Positions 1 to 8,625 are shown, counted from the stretch's first letter. The stretch: 64,000 nt of DNA from Bacteroidota bacterium (GCA_030680835.1 JAUXUD010000062.1:124001-188000); one strand, 5' to 3'. The notes: generated from the letters alone by a model not told the origin. Program-made: numbers and translations.

Positions 1-339
1 GCTTTGCGATTTTATTTTGGGTACAAAAGTATCCGAAGCCTCCGTCTTAACGAATTTACCTCGTGCTCCCGGAGTACTGCTTTTAAATTCTTCTTCGCCT
101 TCCTTAATTCTGGGCTTATAACCCTTCATTTCCGATTTTTTTGTAAAAAAGGTTCCTTTTCCCGTATCCGTTTTATCTCCAAAGCTTCTTCTGGCGGGTT
201 TTTCTTCCTGATCTCTAATGCTTTTTACAGATGAGCGCTCCATAAATGTTTTTGAAGAACCATATGCCGCTTTCTTTTTAACAGCAAAACCCTCCGACTT
301 CTTGTAAGGTGGTTTCGAACCATAAGTCTTCCGTTCTCC

Positions 340-740
340 TTTGTCCACCGAAGCTTTAGCGAAGGTGGACCCTGTCTTCTTATACGCTGGTTTCGAACCA
401 TAAGTCTTTCGCGCTCCACGCTCCGCGCTCCGCTCTGCCCCATGCCCTCTGCCTTTGTCCGCCGTAGCTTTAGCGAAGGTGGACCCTGCTTTCTTATACG
501 CTGGTTTCGAACCATAAGTCTTCCGCTCTCCCTTGTCCGCCGTCCGCGTGTCGCCCGTAGCTTTAGCGAAGGTGGATCCAGTTTTCTTATACACTGGTTT
601 CGAACCATATGTTTTCCGCTCTCCCTTGTCCACCGAAGCTTTAGCGAAGGTGGACCCTGTCTTCTTATATGCTGGCTTCGACCCATATGCTTTCCGCTCT
701 CCGCCATTGTCCGCCGCAGCTTTAGCGAAGGCGGACCCCG
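340..740. repeat. Five copies of a GTCCACC...GGTGGAC palindromic repeat inside a coding linker
   Basis: Hairpin-forming copies lie near 344-371, 458-486, 538-577, 629-656 and 708-737. The best copies have 7-bp arms GTCCACC/GGTGGAC around a GCTTTAGC core. In the open minus frame each encodes a version of TFAKASVDKG between YGSKPxYKK units. The last unit of the series (about 268-318) lacks the insertion and shows the probable ancestral linker. Other copies differ in length (for example TRTADKG and RGHGAERSAERGARK additions), suggesting further small insertions. Confidence 0.75.
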
Positions 741-772
741 CCTTCTTATACGGTGGTTTCGAACCATATGCT

Positions 773-807
773 CTCCGCTCCCCGCTCTCCGCTCTCCGCT
801 CTCCGCT
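773..807 (-). repeat. Heptanucleotide tandem repeat (GAGCGGA)x5
   Basis: Five consecutive 7-bp units (fourth unit GAGCGGG) lie at the junction between two open frames of the minus-strand gene. Because 7 is not a multiple of 3, each unit gained or lost changes the downstream frame. Four or seven copies would make the reading frame continuous; the five copies seen do not. Confidence 0.8.
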
Positions 808-985
808 CTGCACTTTGCCTGGTCCCGTCCTGCTTATTCTTTTTCCTGTATTGCTTTTGTTCATCTGAATGTGTTGCTTTTAAAATTTTATTGAATTGCC
901 TCTTGTTTTTAACGCTTCGCTTAGTCAAACTGCAAGGGAAAATGTTCCTTCAAAAATCTAAAACGATTCAACAAAAATTAGGGCT

Positions 986-993
986 CAAAGATA
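986..993 (-). promoter_or_regulatory. -7 promoter element TATCTTTG
   Basis: It matches the Bacteroidota TAnnTTTG consensus on the minus strand, 57 nt before the proposed TTG start of the pseudouridine-synthase-like gene. No clear -33 TTG is seen at the expected distance. Confidence 0.45.
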
Positions 994-1021
994 AGTAATG
1001 TTCTGTCATTTACAGCATAAT

Positions 1022-1067
1022 AGCAAAAGAAAACCGGTATTTGACAACAATCAGCCAAATACCGGTT
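1022..1067 (-). terminator. Intrinsic terminator of the 1100-1900 lipoprotein gene
   Basis: Perfect 12-bp inverted repeat (AACCGGTATTTG at 1032-1043, CAAATACCGGTT at 1056-1067) with a 12-nt loop. On the minus strand it is followed by TTTTCTTTT, 33 nt after the stop codon of the upstream minus-strand gene. This is the clearest Rho-independent terminator in the window. Confidence 0.8.
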
Positions 1068-1099
1068 AAAACCAAAAACAAACTTAAAAATTGAATGTA

Positions 1100-1900
1100 T
1101 TAGCGCTTCTTCGTAATTATATGCGACTTGCCATTTATGGTAACTGTAACCTGATTGTCACATTTTCCAGTACCAAAGTCTATGATTCTTTTTGCTTTTC
1201 CTTCAGGAGTTAACTCAATAACCCCCGAAACAAAACGATATTGACAACTTAAATCTGCCTTTATAGGCACTGTGGTTACTGCGCTGTAACTTATCCCTTT
1301 TCGGTTTGTTCCACTGGTGGTACCCGAAATTTCATATACATCATCATTCCATATCGGGGTTGATTCTCCCGAAATCCAGGTACGAGTACGGTTGCTGTTC
1401 CAGATATGGGTTTCGTTTGTTACTGTGGTTACTTTACCATTTACGATTATGGTAAATTTCATTTGGTTCAGCGCGTTTCTGCCATTATTGGTTATGGTTT
1501 TAGAGCCTTCAATATGGTTGTCGTTTTGATAGAATTCTGTGAATCCTATGGTAATTACTGTACCTGCTGCCCTGTATTTACCTGTCCAGGTAACATTAAT
1601 GATTCCCCTGCGGTAATTGCCGTCCTTGCATAAATAGTTCGACGGACCATAATTAATGGTCATGGTTCTTATACTGTTGTTTGTATCAATAAGAATAATT
1701 GGAAATCCACCTTTTTTCAATCCGGTTTCACTGGCAGCATCATCCACTTCTTTAAAAACCTGATCATAATTGGATTCTCCCTGACTTTGATCTTCAGCGC
1801 TGGTGAGTTCCATATCTTCTTTATCATTTTTTTTGCAGCTTGTTAAGCTTAGTCCAATGGCAAGCATTACCACCAAACTTAATTTCATTAATTGCTTCAT
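1100..1900 (-). CDS. Secreted lipoprotein of unknown function
   Basis: 266 residues. The N-terminus MKQLMKLSLVVMLAIGLSLTSC is a lipoprotein signal ending in a lipobox (LTSC, Cys22), followed by an acidic KKNDKEDMELTSAEDQ linker as in many exported Bacteroidota lipoproteins. The rest is rich in Thr, Asn and Gly with alternating hydrophobic residues, suggesting a beta-rich periplasmic or surface domain. I recognise no catalytic motif. It is a single-gene unit: a TATTTTTG element lies at 1944-1951 upstream and a strong terminator follows. Divergent from the symporter at 2004. Confidence 0.8.
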   Translation of the reverse strand: MKQLMKLSLVVMLAIGLSLTSCKKNDKEDMELTSAEDQSQGESNYDQVFKEVDDAASETGLKKGGFPIILIDTNNSIRTMTINYGPSNYLCKDGNYRRGIINVTWTGKYRAAGTVITIGFTEFYQNDNHIEGSKTITNNGRNALNQMKFTIIVNGKVTTVTNETHIWNSNRTRTWISGESTPIWNDDVYEISGTTSGTNRKGISYSAVTTVPIKADLSCQYRFVSGVIELTPEGKAKRIIDFGTGKCDNQVTVTINGKSHIITKKR

Positions 1901-1943
1901 GTTTCTGTATTTTTAATTTTTGTATGGGTATGACTCTCCCTAT

Positions 1944-1951
1944 CAAAAATA
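1944..1951 (-). promoter_or_regulatory. -7 promoter element TATTTTTG
   Basis: TAnnTTTG match on the minus strand, 43 nt upstream of the ATG at 1900. No convincing -33 element. Confidence 0.45.
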
Positions 1952-1968
1952 GTTTAATCCAATAATAA

Positions 1969-1999
1969 TTTTTTTTTTTTTCGGGGTTACCTATGTTTG
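1969..1999 (+). promoter_or_regulatory. Promoter with T13 tract and -7 element TATGTTTG
   Basis: A homopolymer of 13 T (1969-1981) lies where the -33 element and the start of the spacer should be. TATGTTTG (TAnnTTTG) occupies 1992-1999, only 4 nt before the ATG at 2004, so the transcript would be leaderless or nearly so. Length change in the T tract would alter promoter spacing. Confidence 0.5.
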
Positions 2000-2003
2000 A
2001 CCA

Positions 2004-3359
2004 ATGAAGGTAAAAAAATTATTGCTTGCTACTTTATCGGTTTTTGGAATTGTGGGGCTCCTGCATTTATTAAATATCAATGAGCTTATTTATCTGAATC
2101 CTTTTGTATTAATAAGTTTACGCTGGTTATCACTTGCTGTTGCAATATGGTTTGCAATTGAAAAAAGAAATTTAACCGCCTGGATTCTGGTAGCCATGTT
2201 TATTGGTGTGGCACTCGGACATGATTTCCCTGAGATTGGAAAACCCCTGAAAGTGTTCAGCGATATTTTTCTCCGGCTCATAAAAACCATCATAGCACCG
2301 CTGCTTTTTGCAACTCTGGTTGTAGGTATTGCCGGCCACTCTAACATCAAACAAGTAGGCAGAATGGGAATAAAAGCGCTCGTATATTTCGAAATTGTTA
2401 CAACTGTCGCACTCGTTATTGGCCTATTTGCCATCAATATTTCACAGGCAGGTGTGGGTTCAGAATTAAAAGTTGAAAGTTCCCAAATTGAGAAAGGCAA
2501 CAAAATACTCGAACAAAAACAATCGCACGATGTAATCCTTGATATTTTCCCCGAAAACATCGCAAAAGCTGTTTTTGAAAACCAGATTTTACAGGTGGTT
2601 ATTTTTAGCATCCTGTTTGGGATTGCACTGGCCCTGGTTAAAAACGAGGAGAAAAAAGCTTCAATGCTCTTGTTTGCAGAAGGTTTAAGTGAGACCATGT
2701 TTAAGTTTACCAATATTGTGATGCTGTTTGCGCCCCTGGCTGTTGGTGGCGCTATGGCTTATTCGGTTGCCAGCCTGGGTTTGGGGGTTTTGGGGAATTT
2801 AATAAAACTGGTTCTAACTTTATATGTTGCCCTTTTTGCATTTGTCGCACTCGTACTTTTCCCAATTGGGTTAATGGTTAAGCTTCCTTTTAAACGCTTT
2901 TTGAACGCAATTTCAGAACCGGTCTCCATTGCCTTCGCAACTGCAAGCTCTGAAGCAGCTTTGCCCAAAGCCCTCGAAAAATTAATCGAAATGGGAATTC
3001 CGCGCAAAGTAGTCGCCTTTGTTTTGCCAACCGGATACAGTTTTAACCTCGACGGTACAACCTTATATCTTTCGCTTGCATCTGTTTTTATAGCGCAGGC
3101 TTGTGGTATCGATTTAAGCATTGGGCAGCAGATACAAATGTGCTTTATTTTAATGCTCACAAGCAAAGGAGTAGCTGGTGTTCGTGGCGCTTCTTTTTTG
3201 ATCCTGGTAAGCACCGTTTCCAGTTTGGGCCTGGATCCGCAAAAAGCATTTGCTATTTTAGCTGTGGATGCATTAATGGATATGGGCAGAACCACTATTA
3301 ATGTTATCGGAAATTGCCTGGCTACTTATGTGGTTGCCAAATGGGAGGGTGAGGTTTAA
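2004..3359 (+). CDS. Dicarboxylate/amino acid:cation symporter (DAACS family)
   Basis: 451 residues, normal for the family, about 8-10 membrane segments and two re-entrant loops. It imports dicarboxylates or acidic amino acids with Na+ or H+ across the inner membrane. Family landmarks: the serine-rich re-entrant motif TASSEAALP (about 313-321), the NLDGT motif (about 348-352) and the C-terminal DMGRTTINVIGN segment that contributes cation and substrate ligands. An extra hydrophobic stretch (1-60) precedes the usual first helix. The substrate (glutamate/aspartate or C4-dicarboxylate) cannot be decided from sequence. Monocistronic, with its own promoter directly before the start. Confidence 0.9.
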   Translation: MKVKKLLLATLSVFGIVGLLHLLNINELIYLNPFVLISLRWLSLAVAIWFAIEKRNLTAWILVAMFIGVALGHDFPEIGKPLKVFSDIFLRLIKTIIAPLLFATLVVGIAGHSNIKQVGRMGIKALVYFEIVTTVALVIGLFAINISQAGVGSELKVESSQIEKGNKILEQKQSHDVILDIFPENIAKAVFENQILQVVIFSILFGIALALVKNEEKKASMLLFAEGLSETMFKFTNIVMLFAPLAVGGAMAYSVASLGLGVLGNLIKLVLTLYVALFAFVALVLFPIGLMVKLPFKRFLNAISEPVSIAFATASSEAALPKALEKLIEMGIPRKVVAFVLPTGYSFNLDGTTLYLSLASVFIAQACGIDLSIGQQIQMCFILMLTSKGVAGVRGASFLILVSTVSSLGLDPQKAFAILAVDALMDMGRTTINVIGNCLATYVVAKWEGEV

Positions 3360-3427
3360 GAAATACAATTCACAAAAGACATTTTATTGTTGTGCAGTGT
3401 TTCTAAACAAATACAAGCTGTTACTGT

Positions 3428-3435
3428 TACCTTTG
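3428..3435 (+). promoter_or_regulatory. -7 promoter element TACCTTTG
   Basis: TAnnTTTG match 22 nt upstream of the TTG start of the first M16 peptidase gene. Confidence 0.5.
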
Positions 3436-3457
3436 CAGAACCTTAAAATCAAACCCA

Positions 3458-4696
3458 TTGATTAACTATACCAAATTTACACTCGAAAACGGATTAACCG
3501 TTATTCACCATGCAGACGATTCCACGCAATTATGCGTTTTAAACCTTCTTTACAAGGTGGGTTCAAGAGATGAAAATCCTGATAAAACAGGCTTTGCGCA
3601 CCTTTTTGAACACCTGATGTTTGGCGGTTCAAAAAACATTGAAGAATTTGATACCGAACTGCAAACTGCCGGTGGCGAAAGCAACGCCTTTACCAGCAAT
3701 GACATTACCAACTACTATATTACCTTGCCTGCAAATAATATAGAAACCGGTTTCTGGCTCGAAAGCGACCGGATGCTCAGCCTGGATATCAATCAAAAAA
3801 GTCTGGATGTTCAAAAAAATGTGGTAATTGAAGAATTTAAAGAGCGTTACCTCAACCAGCCTTATGGCGATGTTTGGTTGAAAATTTTACCTCTTGCTTA
3901 TAAAGTACATCCATACAACTGGGCAACTATCGGAAAAAATATCACGCATATCGAAAACTTTGAACTAAATGAGGTAAAAAGTTTCTTCGAAAACTACTAT
4001 TCTCCAAATAACGCAATACTGGTAGTAGCAGGCAATATACCTCTTGAAACTTGTAAGGTTTTTTGCGAAAAATGGTTTGGTTCAATAGAAAAAAAAGACA
4101 CAAAACATTCGAATTACCAGCAGGAACCCCGGCAAATGGAACCCCGGTCTGAACATGTTTACAATGATGTTCCTCTGGATTTACTGGTTAAAGCCTATCA
4201 CATGGGCGGACGTATGGATTCCGATTATTATGTGTGTGATTTGCTTTCAGATATTCTGGGTTCAGGAAAATCGGCCCGTTTTTTTAATAAGTTGGTTAAA
4301 GAAAAACGACTGTTTAGTGAGCTCGACACTTATATAAGCGGTGATGCTGACCCGGGTTTGTTTTTGATAGAAGGAAAGCTGATGAAAGGAATCAGTTTTG
4401 AAACTGCCGAAAATGCGATAAAAGAAGAACTTGAGTACCTGAAAACACATTTAATCGGCGAAACCGAGTTAACCAAGGTTCAAAACAAAACCGAAACCAA
4501 TGTGCGTTTTGGGGATGTAAATGTTTTGAACCGTGCCATGAAGCTTGCTTTTGCAGAGTTTTTAGGCAATATAGAGCTTGTAAATACCGAAATAGATGAA
4601 TATTTAAAGGTTACCCCTGCCTTGCTTCAGGATATTGCTAAAAACATGTTTGTAGAAAACAATTGTTCAACCCTTTACTACCACGCCAAAGTATGA
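3458..4696 (+). CDS. M16 family zinc metallopeptidase, catalytic subunit
   Basis: 412 residues, the usual half-size (M16B) length. The inverted zinc motif HxxEH is intact as HLFEH (His48, Glu51, His52) and the third ligand region VIEEF follows at 124-127, so it should bind zinc and cleave peptides. No signal peptide is visible. The reading frame begins with TTG at 3458 and has no upstream ATG; the sequence from residue 4 (YTKFTLENGLTVI) already matches the family start, so TTG is the likely start. It overlaps the next gene (ATGA at 4693-4696), which encodes the non-catalytic partner; such pairs form heterodimers like mitochondrial processing peptidase. Confidence 0.9.
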   Translation: MINYTKFTLENGLTVIHHADDSTQLCVLNLLYKVGSRDENPDKTGFAHLFEHLMFGGSKNIEEFDTELQTAGGESNAFTSNDITNYYITLPANNIETGFWLESDRMLSLDINQKSLDVQKNVVIEEFKERYLNQPYGDVWLKILPLAYKVHPYNWATIGKNITHIENFELNEVKSFFENYYSPNNAILVVAGNIPLETCKVFCEKWFGSIEKKDTKHSNYQQEPRQMEPRSEHVYNDVPLDLLVKAYHMGGRMDSDYYVCDLLSDILGSGKSARFFNKLVKEKRLFSELDTYISGDADPGLFLIEGKLMKGISFETAENAIKEELEYLKTHLIGETELTKVQNKTETNVRFGDVNVLNRAMKLAFAEFLGNIELVNTEIDEYLKVTPALLQDIAKNMFVENNCSTLYYHAKV

Positions 4697-5970
4697 GCTT
4701 AGAAAGAAATATTGCGCCGCAATTTCATAAGGTAAAAGACTTGCATTTTCCTGAATATCAAAAGATTGAGATTAAAACAGGAATTGATCTATATGCCATA
4801 AAAGCCGGCACCGAACCGGTTATTCGCTTAGACCTGGTTTTTAATGCCGGCCTGACCCGACAATTGAAAAAAGCAGAATCTTCATTTACCGCGCAAATGC
4901 TAAGTGAAGGAACAAGCAAAAAAACGGCTTCAGCGCTTGCAGATGCCCTCGATTTTTATGGCGCTTATTTCCAAACCCGGAGCAATGCCGACGATGCCAT
5001 TGCTTCCCTGTATTGTCTCGAAAAACATTTGAAAAGCTGTCTTCCCATATTTATTGAAGCGCTTGTTGACTCTATATTCCCTCCAAAAGAGCTTGATATT
5101 ATACGTAAAAACAGCATTCAAAAACTTTTGGTAAACGAAAAGAAAAATAATTATTTATGCCGTAAAGTTTTTTACCAGAAACTTCTTGGTGCCCATCATC
5201 CCTATGCAGGATTCTCGGAAAAGGCAGATCTTGAAAACCTGAATCTTGATGATTTGAAATCGTTTTACAAAACAAACTATTTATCCGGTTTAAAATTTCT
5301 GATCCTGTCTGGCAATTTTTCTGAAATTACATTAGGCTATATACACGAAAGTATTAAAACCTGTTTGCTTCAAAACAGTATTGAACCCAGAGGAGGTGCT
5401 GCTATTTCCACAATTTTGGGTAAACACTTTGTCGAAAAAAACGACTCCGTTCAATCTGCCATTCGAATTGGCAAGCTTTCAATCGAACGGGCGCACCCCG
5501 ATTACAGAAAACTTCAACTGTTAAACCTCATTTTTGGTGGTTATTTTGGTTCCCGCCTCATGAAAAACATACGGGAAGATAAGGGCCTTACTTATGGAAT
5601 TTACTCGGTGCTCGAGTCTTTTCAGCAAACTTCGGTTTGGTATATTGAAACCGAAATCAATACCAAAAACCGGGAGCAGGGTTTAACAGAAATATACAAA
5701 GAATTGGCTGCTATTCGCAATGAGCCCATTGGTGCCCACGAACTTGAAGTTGCAAAAAACTATATGCTGGGATCTTTTTTAAGAAGCCTCGACGGACCTT
5801 TTTCTTTGGCCGATCGTCTTAAAATCATAATAGACTTCGGTCTTTCAAAGGATTATTACGCCGAATTTGTTCATATAATAAACAGCATGAGTCCTGAAGC
5901 GTTAATGGCCATTTCAAATAAATACTTTAGTGCCGAAAATATCGTTGAGGTGCTTGTAGGAAAGAAGTGA
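4693..5970 (+). CDS. M16 family peptidase-like protein, inactive partner subunit
   Basis: About 425 residues from the ATG that overlaps the upstream stop codon; an in-frame codon 30 nt earlier is unlikely because of the ATGA coupling. The fold is M16 (VFNAGLTRQLKKAESSF... and a C-terminal half with FGGYFGSRLMKNIREDKGLTYGIYS), but the region that should hold HxxEH reads FTAQMLSEGT, so zinc binding and catalysis are lost. The conserved R-x-x-x-x-Y-like segment of the second domain (KNIREDKGLTYGI) is kept, as expected for the substrate-clamping subunit. It is translated with the active subunit and followed by a GTGA-coupled T9SS cargo gene. Confidence 0.88.
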   Translation: MSLERNIAPQFHKVKDLHFPEYQKIEIKTGIDLYAIKAGTEPVIRLDLVFNAGLTRQLKKAESSFTAQMLSEGTSKKTASALADALDFYGAYFQTRSNADDAIASLYCLEKHLKSCLPIFIEALVDSIFPPKELDIIRKNSIQKLLVNEKKNNYLCRKVFYQKLLGAHHPYAGFSEKADLENLNLDDLKSFYKTNYLSGLKFLILSGNFSEITLGYIHESIKTCLLQNSIEPRGGAAISTILGKHFVEKNDSVQSAIRIGKLSIERAHPDYRKLQLLNLIFGGYFGSRLMKNIREDKGLTYGIYSVLESFQQTSVWYIETEINTKNREQGLTEIYKELAAIRNEPIGAHELEVAKNYMLGSFLRSLDGPFSLADRLKIIIDFGLSKDYYAEFVHIINSMSPEALMAISNKYFSAENIVEVLVGKK

Positions 5971-7691
5971 AAACCTTTGTATTAACCATATTAACCCTTG
6001 TTTTTTCTTATCAGATATCAGCACAGAAAATCCAATTCAAACGTGTTTGCAGAAACGGCACAAGCAACAATCTATACTGGCAACTGAATCCCGATACTTG
6101 CTTGCTTTATTCTACAATTACCCTGGTTGGATCGGAGCCGGCCAGTTCTTTTAATTCAATTGATAGCGGTATAACCACTGCAAGCCTTCAATACACACAT
6201 ATTGCTGCAAATATTCCCACTAAAAAAGATTGGAAATACTTCTTGCAATACCGGGTAATTTGTGGAGCCGATACCTTGCTTGTTCGTACAGATACATTGT
6301 CAGTAGACACTTCCCGCGCTGAACCCACCTTTCTGGATTCGGTAAGTATAAACCCAATAACCAACACAGTATCTATTGGCTGGTCATCAAATAAGTCTCC
6401 TGATTTTAATTCATACTACCTGTACAATGCAGAAAAACCCGATCCCAGGTTGGCCGAAAATTATCTCGATACTTTTTATCTCCAAATAAATCCACCAATT
6501 AACCCAAAAAATGGCAGTCTTACTTATGATATTGCAAGCGCCGATAGCTGTGATAACAGGCAGGTTTACAATTCACCCCATAAAACGATTTGGCTTACCA
6601 CAAAAATTGATACGTGTGTAAACGATGTTAGCATTGCCTGGACAAGTTATTTTGGATGGCCTTCCATAAAAATGCAGTACCTGTATAGAAACCTGAATGG
6701 CTCGGGGTATGTTTTGTATGATTCAATTTTACCCGGATTAAATGCTTATGTAGATAAAACCGTGCAGAACAATTCCAGTTTCGAATATTTTCTTCGAGCG
6801 GTAAAACTAGACACAGCAAGGTATATAAGCTCGTCATCAAATTCAGCACTTGTACTTAGTGGTAAAAGCATCCAACCCAGTAACACCCTAATAAACTACG
6901 TAAGTAACAACAACGCCAATAAACTGGAAATTGAAATCAATCCAAATCCTATTGCTAATTATTCAGCAATCGATTTATATAGATTTAGCGGCAGTCAAAG
7001 TCCGGCTAAAATATACTCATTTTCCCCTGGTGAAACATTATATGAAGACTTGGCGGCATCAAACCAAAGTATCAACCGGTATTTTCTGGTCAGTAAAAAC
7101 ACCTGTGGTCAAACCGCCGATTCCAGTGCCCAGTCAAATAATATCGTACTGAATGTTAATGAAAGTAATGGTTTAATTGATTTATTTTGGAATCGATATT
7201 TCACGTGGAACGGTGGGGTAAAAGAGTATATAGTATTCAGTGCATCAGGCGCTACATTAACAGATGCAATAAATTTCACGGCACTCAAGAGTGTTCTCTT
7301 GGATACATTTATTAATGATCTTCCTGCTATTGATAATGTTGTTTGTTTTTATATAGAGGCAATAGAAAACAACAACACTACCATTAGCAAAAGCAATATC
7401 TTGTGCCATATAAAAGTTGGGCAAATTTATTTTCCTAATGCCATTGTATTAAGTGGAACCAACAATCATTTCACATTTAAGGGCCTTGGAATTGACCTCG
7501 CCAATAGCTCTATTCAAATATTTAACCGCTGGGGAAGTTTGGTGTATGGCAAGCAAAATATTACTGATGGCTGGTATGGAACCACAACCGACAATATTCA
7601 GCTTGATGAGGGCGTATATGTTTTCATTGCACATATCTATCAGGCCGGAGTAATCAATACAATACATGGGAATATTACCATCCTCAAATAA
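5967..7691 (+). CDS. T9SS cargo with gliding-motility-type (type B) C-terminal domain
   Basis: 574 residues. GTG start overlaps the upstream stop (GTGA). Signal peptide MKTFVLTILTLVFSYQISAQ. The middle consists of fibronectin/Ig-like beta repeats with paired Trp and Tyr (for example ISIGWSSNKSPDFNSYYLY, GLIDLFWNRYFTWNGGVKEY). The last about 90 residues (IYFPNAIVLSG... IQIFNRWGSLVYG... WYGTTT... EGVYVFIAHI) match the gliding motility-associated C-terminal domain that targets proteins through the type IX system. Probably a surface or secreted adhesin-like protein. Its 3' end overlaps ybeY by 26 nt. Confidence 0.85.
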   Translation: MKTFVLTILTLVFSYQISAQKIQFKRVCRNGTSNNLYWQLNPDTCLLYSTITLVGSEPASSFNSIDSGITTASLQYTHIAANIPTKKDWKYFLQYRVICGADTLLVRTDTLSVDTSRAEPTFLDSVSINPITNTVSIGWSSNKSPDFNSYYLYNAEKPDPRLAENYLDTFYLQINPPINPKNGSLTYDIASADSCDNRQVYNSPHKTIWLTTKIDTCVNDVSIAWTSYFGWPSIKMQYLYRNLNGSGYVLYDSILPGLNAYVDKTVQNNSSFEYFLRAVKLDTARYISSSSNSALVLSGKSIQPSNTLINYVSNNNANKLEIEINPNPIANYSAIDLYRFSGSQSPAKIYSFSPGETLYEDLAASNQSINRYFLVSKNTCGQTADSSAQSNNIVLNVNESNGLIDLFWNRYFTWNGGVKEYIVFSASGATLTDAINFTALKSVLLDTFINDLPAIDNVVCFYIEAIENNNTTISKSNILCHIKVGQIYFPNAIVLSGTNNHFTFKGLGIDLANSSIQIFNRWGSLVYGKQNITDGWYGTTTDNIQLDEGVYVFIAHIYQAGVINTIHGNITILK

Positions 7692-8100
7692 AATTGTTTT
7701 TAACAGTGTGAACAGAAGGCCCGGGCTCAACCGCTCTGCAGCGGCATCCTGGCTAAAGGCTGTATTGGTAAAGGAAAAGAAAGCACTAAACTGCATCAAT
7801 ATTAACTTTTGTGATGATGAATACCTTTTGGGAATTAACCAGGAATTCCTTCAACACGACTATTATACCGACATAATAACTTTCGACCTTTCGGATCAAG
7901 ATGGCCTCATTGAAGCCGATATATATATTAGCCTGGATCGGGTCAGGGAGAATGCGAAGCTATTAAAATCAAGTGCTGACAAAGAACTTAAGCGCGTTAT
8001 GCTGCATGGCTTGCTGCATTTGTGTGGATACAATGATAAAACAAAAGGGGAAATTGCTCAAATGAGGGGCAAAGAGGAATTATACCTAAAATTAATATAG
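7666..8100 (+). CDS. ybeY: YbeY endoribonuclease (rRNA maturation factor)
   Basis: 144 residues, full length. Metal-dependent single-strand RNase acting in 16S rRNA 3'-end processing and ribosome quality control. Motifs: YTDIITFDLS (about 62-71) and HGLLHLCGYND (about 117-127). The third histidine of the E. coli HxxxHxxxxxH signature is replaced (GYNDKT); I recall GYxDKT as common in Bacteroidota YbeY proteins, so this is not taken as inactivation. The start overlaps the T9SS cargo gene. ybeY followed by mnmG is a common Bacteroidota gene order. Confidence 0.93.
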   Translation: MGILPSSNKIVFNSVNRRPGLNRSAAASWLKAVLVKEKKALNCININFCDDEYLLGINQEFLQHDYYTDIITFDLSDQDGLIEADIYISLDRVRENAKLLKSSADKELKRVMLHGLLHLCGYNDKTKGEIAQMRGKEELYLKLI

Positions 8101-8108
8101 AACCGAAT

Positions 8109-8124
8109 AGTTCCACGTGAAATT
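8109..8124. promoter_or_regulatory. parS-like site 1
   Basis: AGTTCCACGTGAAATT matches 12 of the 15 fixed positions of the general ParB site TGTTnCACGTGAAACA, including the CACGTG core. Its central 12 bases are the exact reverse complement of those of site 2. Confidence 0.5.
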
Positions 8125-8469
8125 TGGTATAATGCTTTCTAAAGGTAGCTTCAATAATTGTGCTCATTTAAATATGTGGTTTTTGCCCTTGCTTATTGTT
8201 TTGTGCCCAGTATTTGGAATTCATATATTGAATGTGGGTAGTCAACGTAATTGGACCCAAATTGAGTAAATTCGTTGTTTAACAACTGTTTAAATGACCG
8301 GTGGGTAGCCCTGCTATTGTTTGTAGTGTTAGGTTTATCAGTGGATTAATGGATAGATCACTCACATAAAATAAAGTTTCTCTTGACTTTTTTAGTCTGT
8401 AAATTTGTCCTGTGGCTAAATAAAAACTTAAACAGGAATACTGGGTTTTTAATCGCCAAATTTATCGGT

Positions 8470-8555
8470 TCTCGCAGAGGCCGGAGAGGTTGCGCTGAGA
8501 GAAGAAAGCGGTTTCTCTGCATAGCTCCGCGTAAGCTCTGCGAGCCTCTGCGAGA
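8470..8555. repeat. Large interspersed palindrome (CTCTGCG type)
   Basis: 12-bp perfect arms TCTCGCAGAGGC (8470-8481) and GCCTCTGCGAGA (8544-8555) with further pairing inside. Both strands give spurious Arg/Leu-rich frames typical of this widespread intergenic repeat; no gene is proposed. Confidence 0.7.
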
Positions 8556-8617
8556 GCGGGTAACACCGGCTTTTAATGAAATTTGAAAACCATTCGACTT
8601 GAACACTGTTGATTTAG

Positions 8618-8625
8618 TATATTTG
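8618..8625 (+). promoter_or_regulatory. mnmG promoter -7 element TATATTTG
   Basis: TAnnTTTG match 37 nt upstream of the mnmG ATG, with TTG at 8599-8601 (16-nt spacing) as a possible -33 element. The predicted transcript start near 8630 places parS-like site 2 in the 5' leader. Confidence 0.55.

Larger units (their letters stand above)
1..928 (-). pseudogene. Probable RluB-type pseudouridine synthase, N-terminal disordered part; partial and frameshifted by a heptamer repeat
   Basis: The minus strand is open from 768 through the left edge in one frame and reads as a Lys/Arg/Gly/Ser-rich low-complexity extension with repeated YGSKPxYKK units. Such basic extensions precede the S4 and catalytic domains of RluB-like 23S rRNA pseudouridine synthases in Bacteroidota; those domains would lie outside the window, so the product is inferred. 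A plausible basic N-terminus (MTKRSVKNKRQFNKILKA, TTG start at 928) lies upstream in a different frame. The two frames meet in five tandem copies of the heptamer GAGCGGA (one with an A-to-G change) at 773-807. Losing one copy, or gaining two, joins them exactly. As written, the upstream frame stops at 746. It may be a phase-variable gene, a broken gene or an assembly slip. Five copies of a palindromic repeat are inserted in frame in the linker. Confidence 0.5.

Noticed and set aside
225..894. Pro/Ser-rich proteins on either strand over the repeat region
   Set aside because: They are other-frame readings of the repeat units; only the Lys-rich minus frame is open from 768 to the edge and resembles a known kind of linker.
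7666..8100. YbeY inactivated by loss of the third histidine
   Set aside because: The GYxDKT form is, to my knowledge, common in Bacteroidota YbeY proteins and the rest of the motif is intact.
8358..8606. Small genes on both strands (Arg/Leu-rich products)
   Set aside because: They run through the CTCTGCG-type palindrome and have the composition typical of spurious frames in this repeat.
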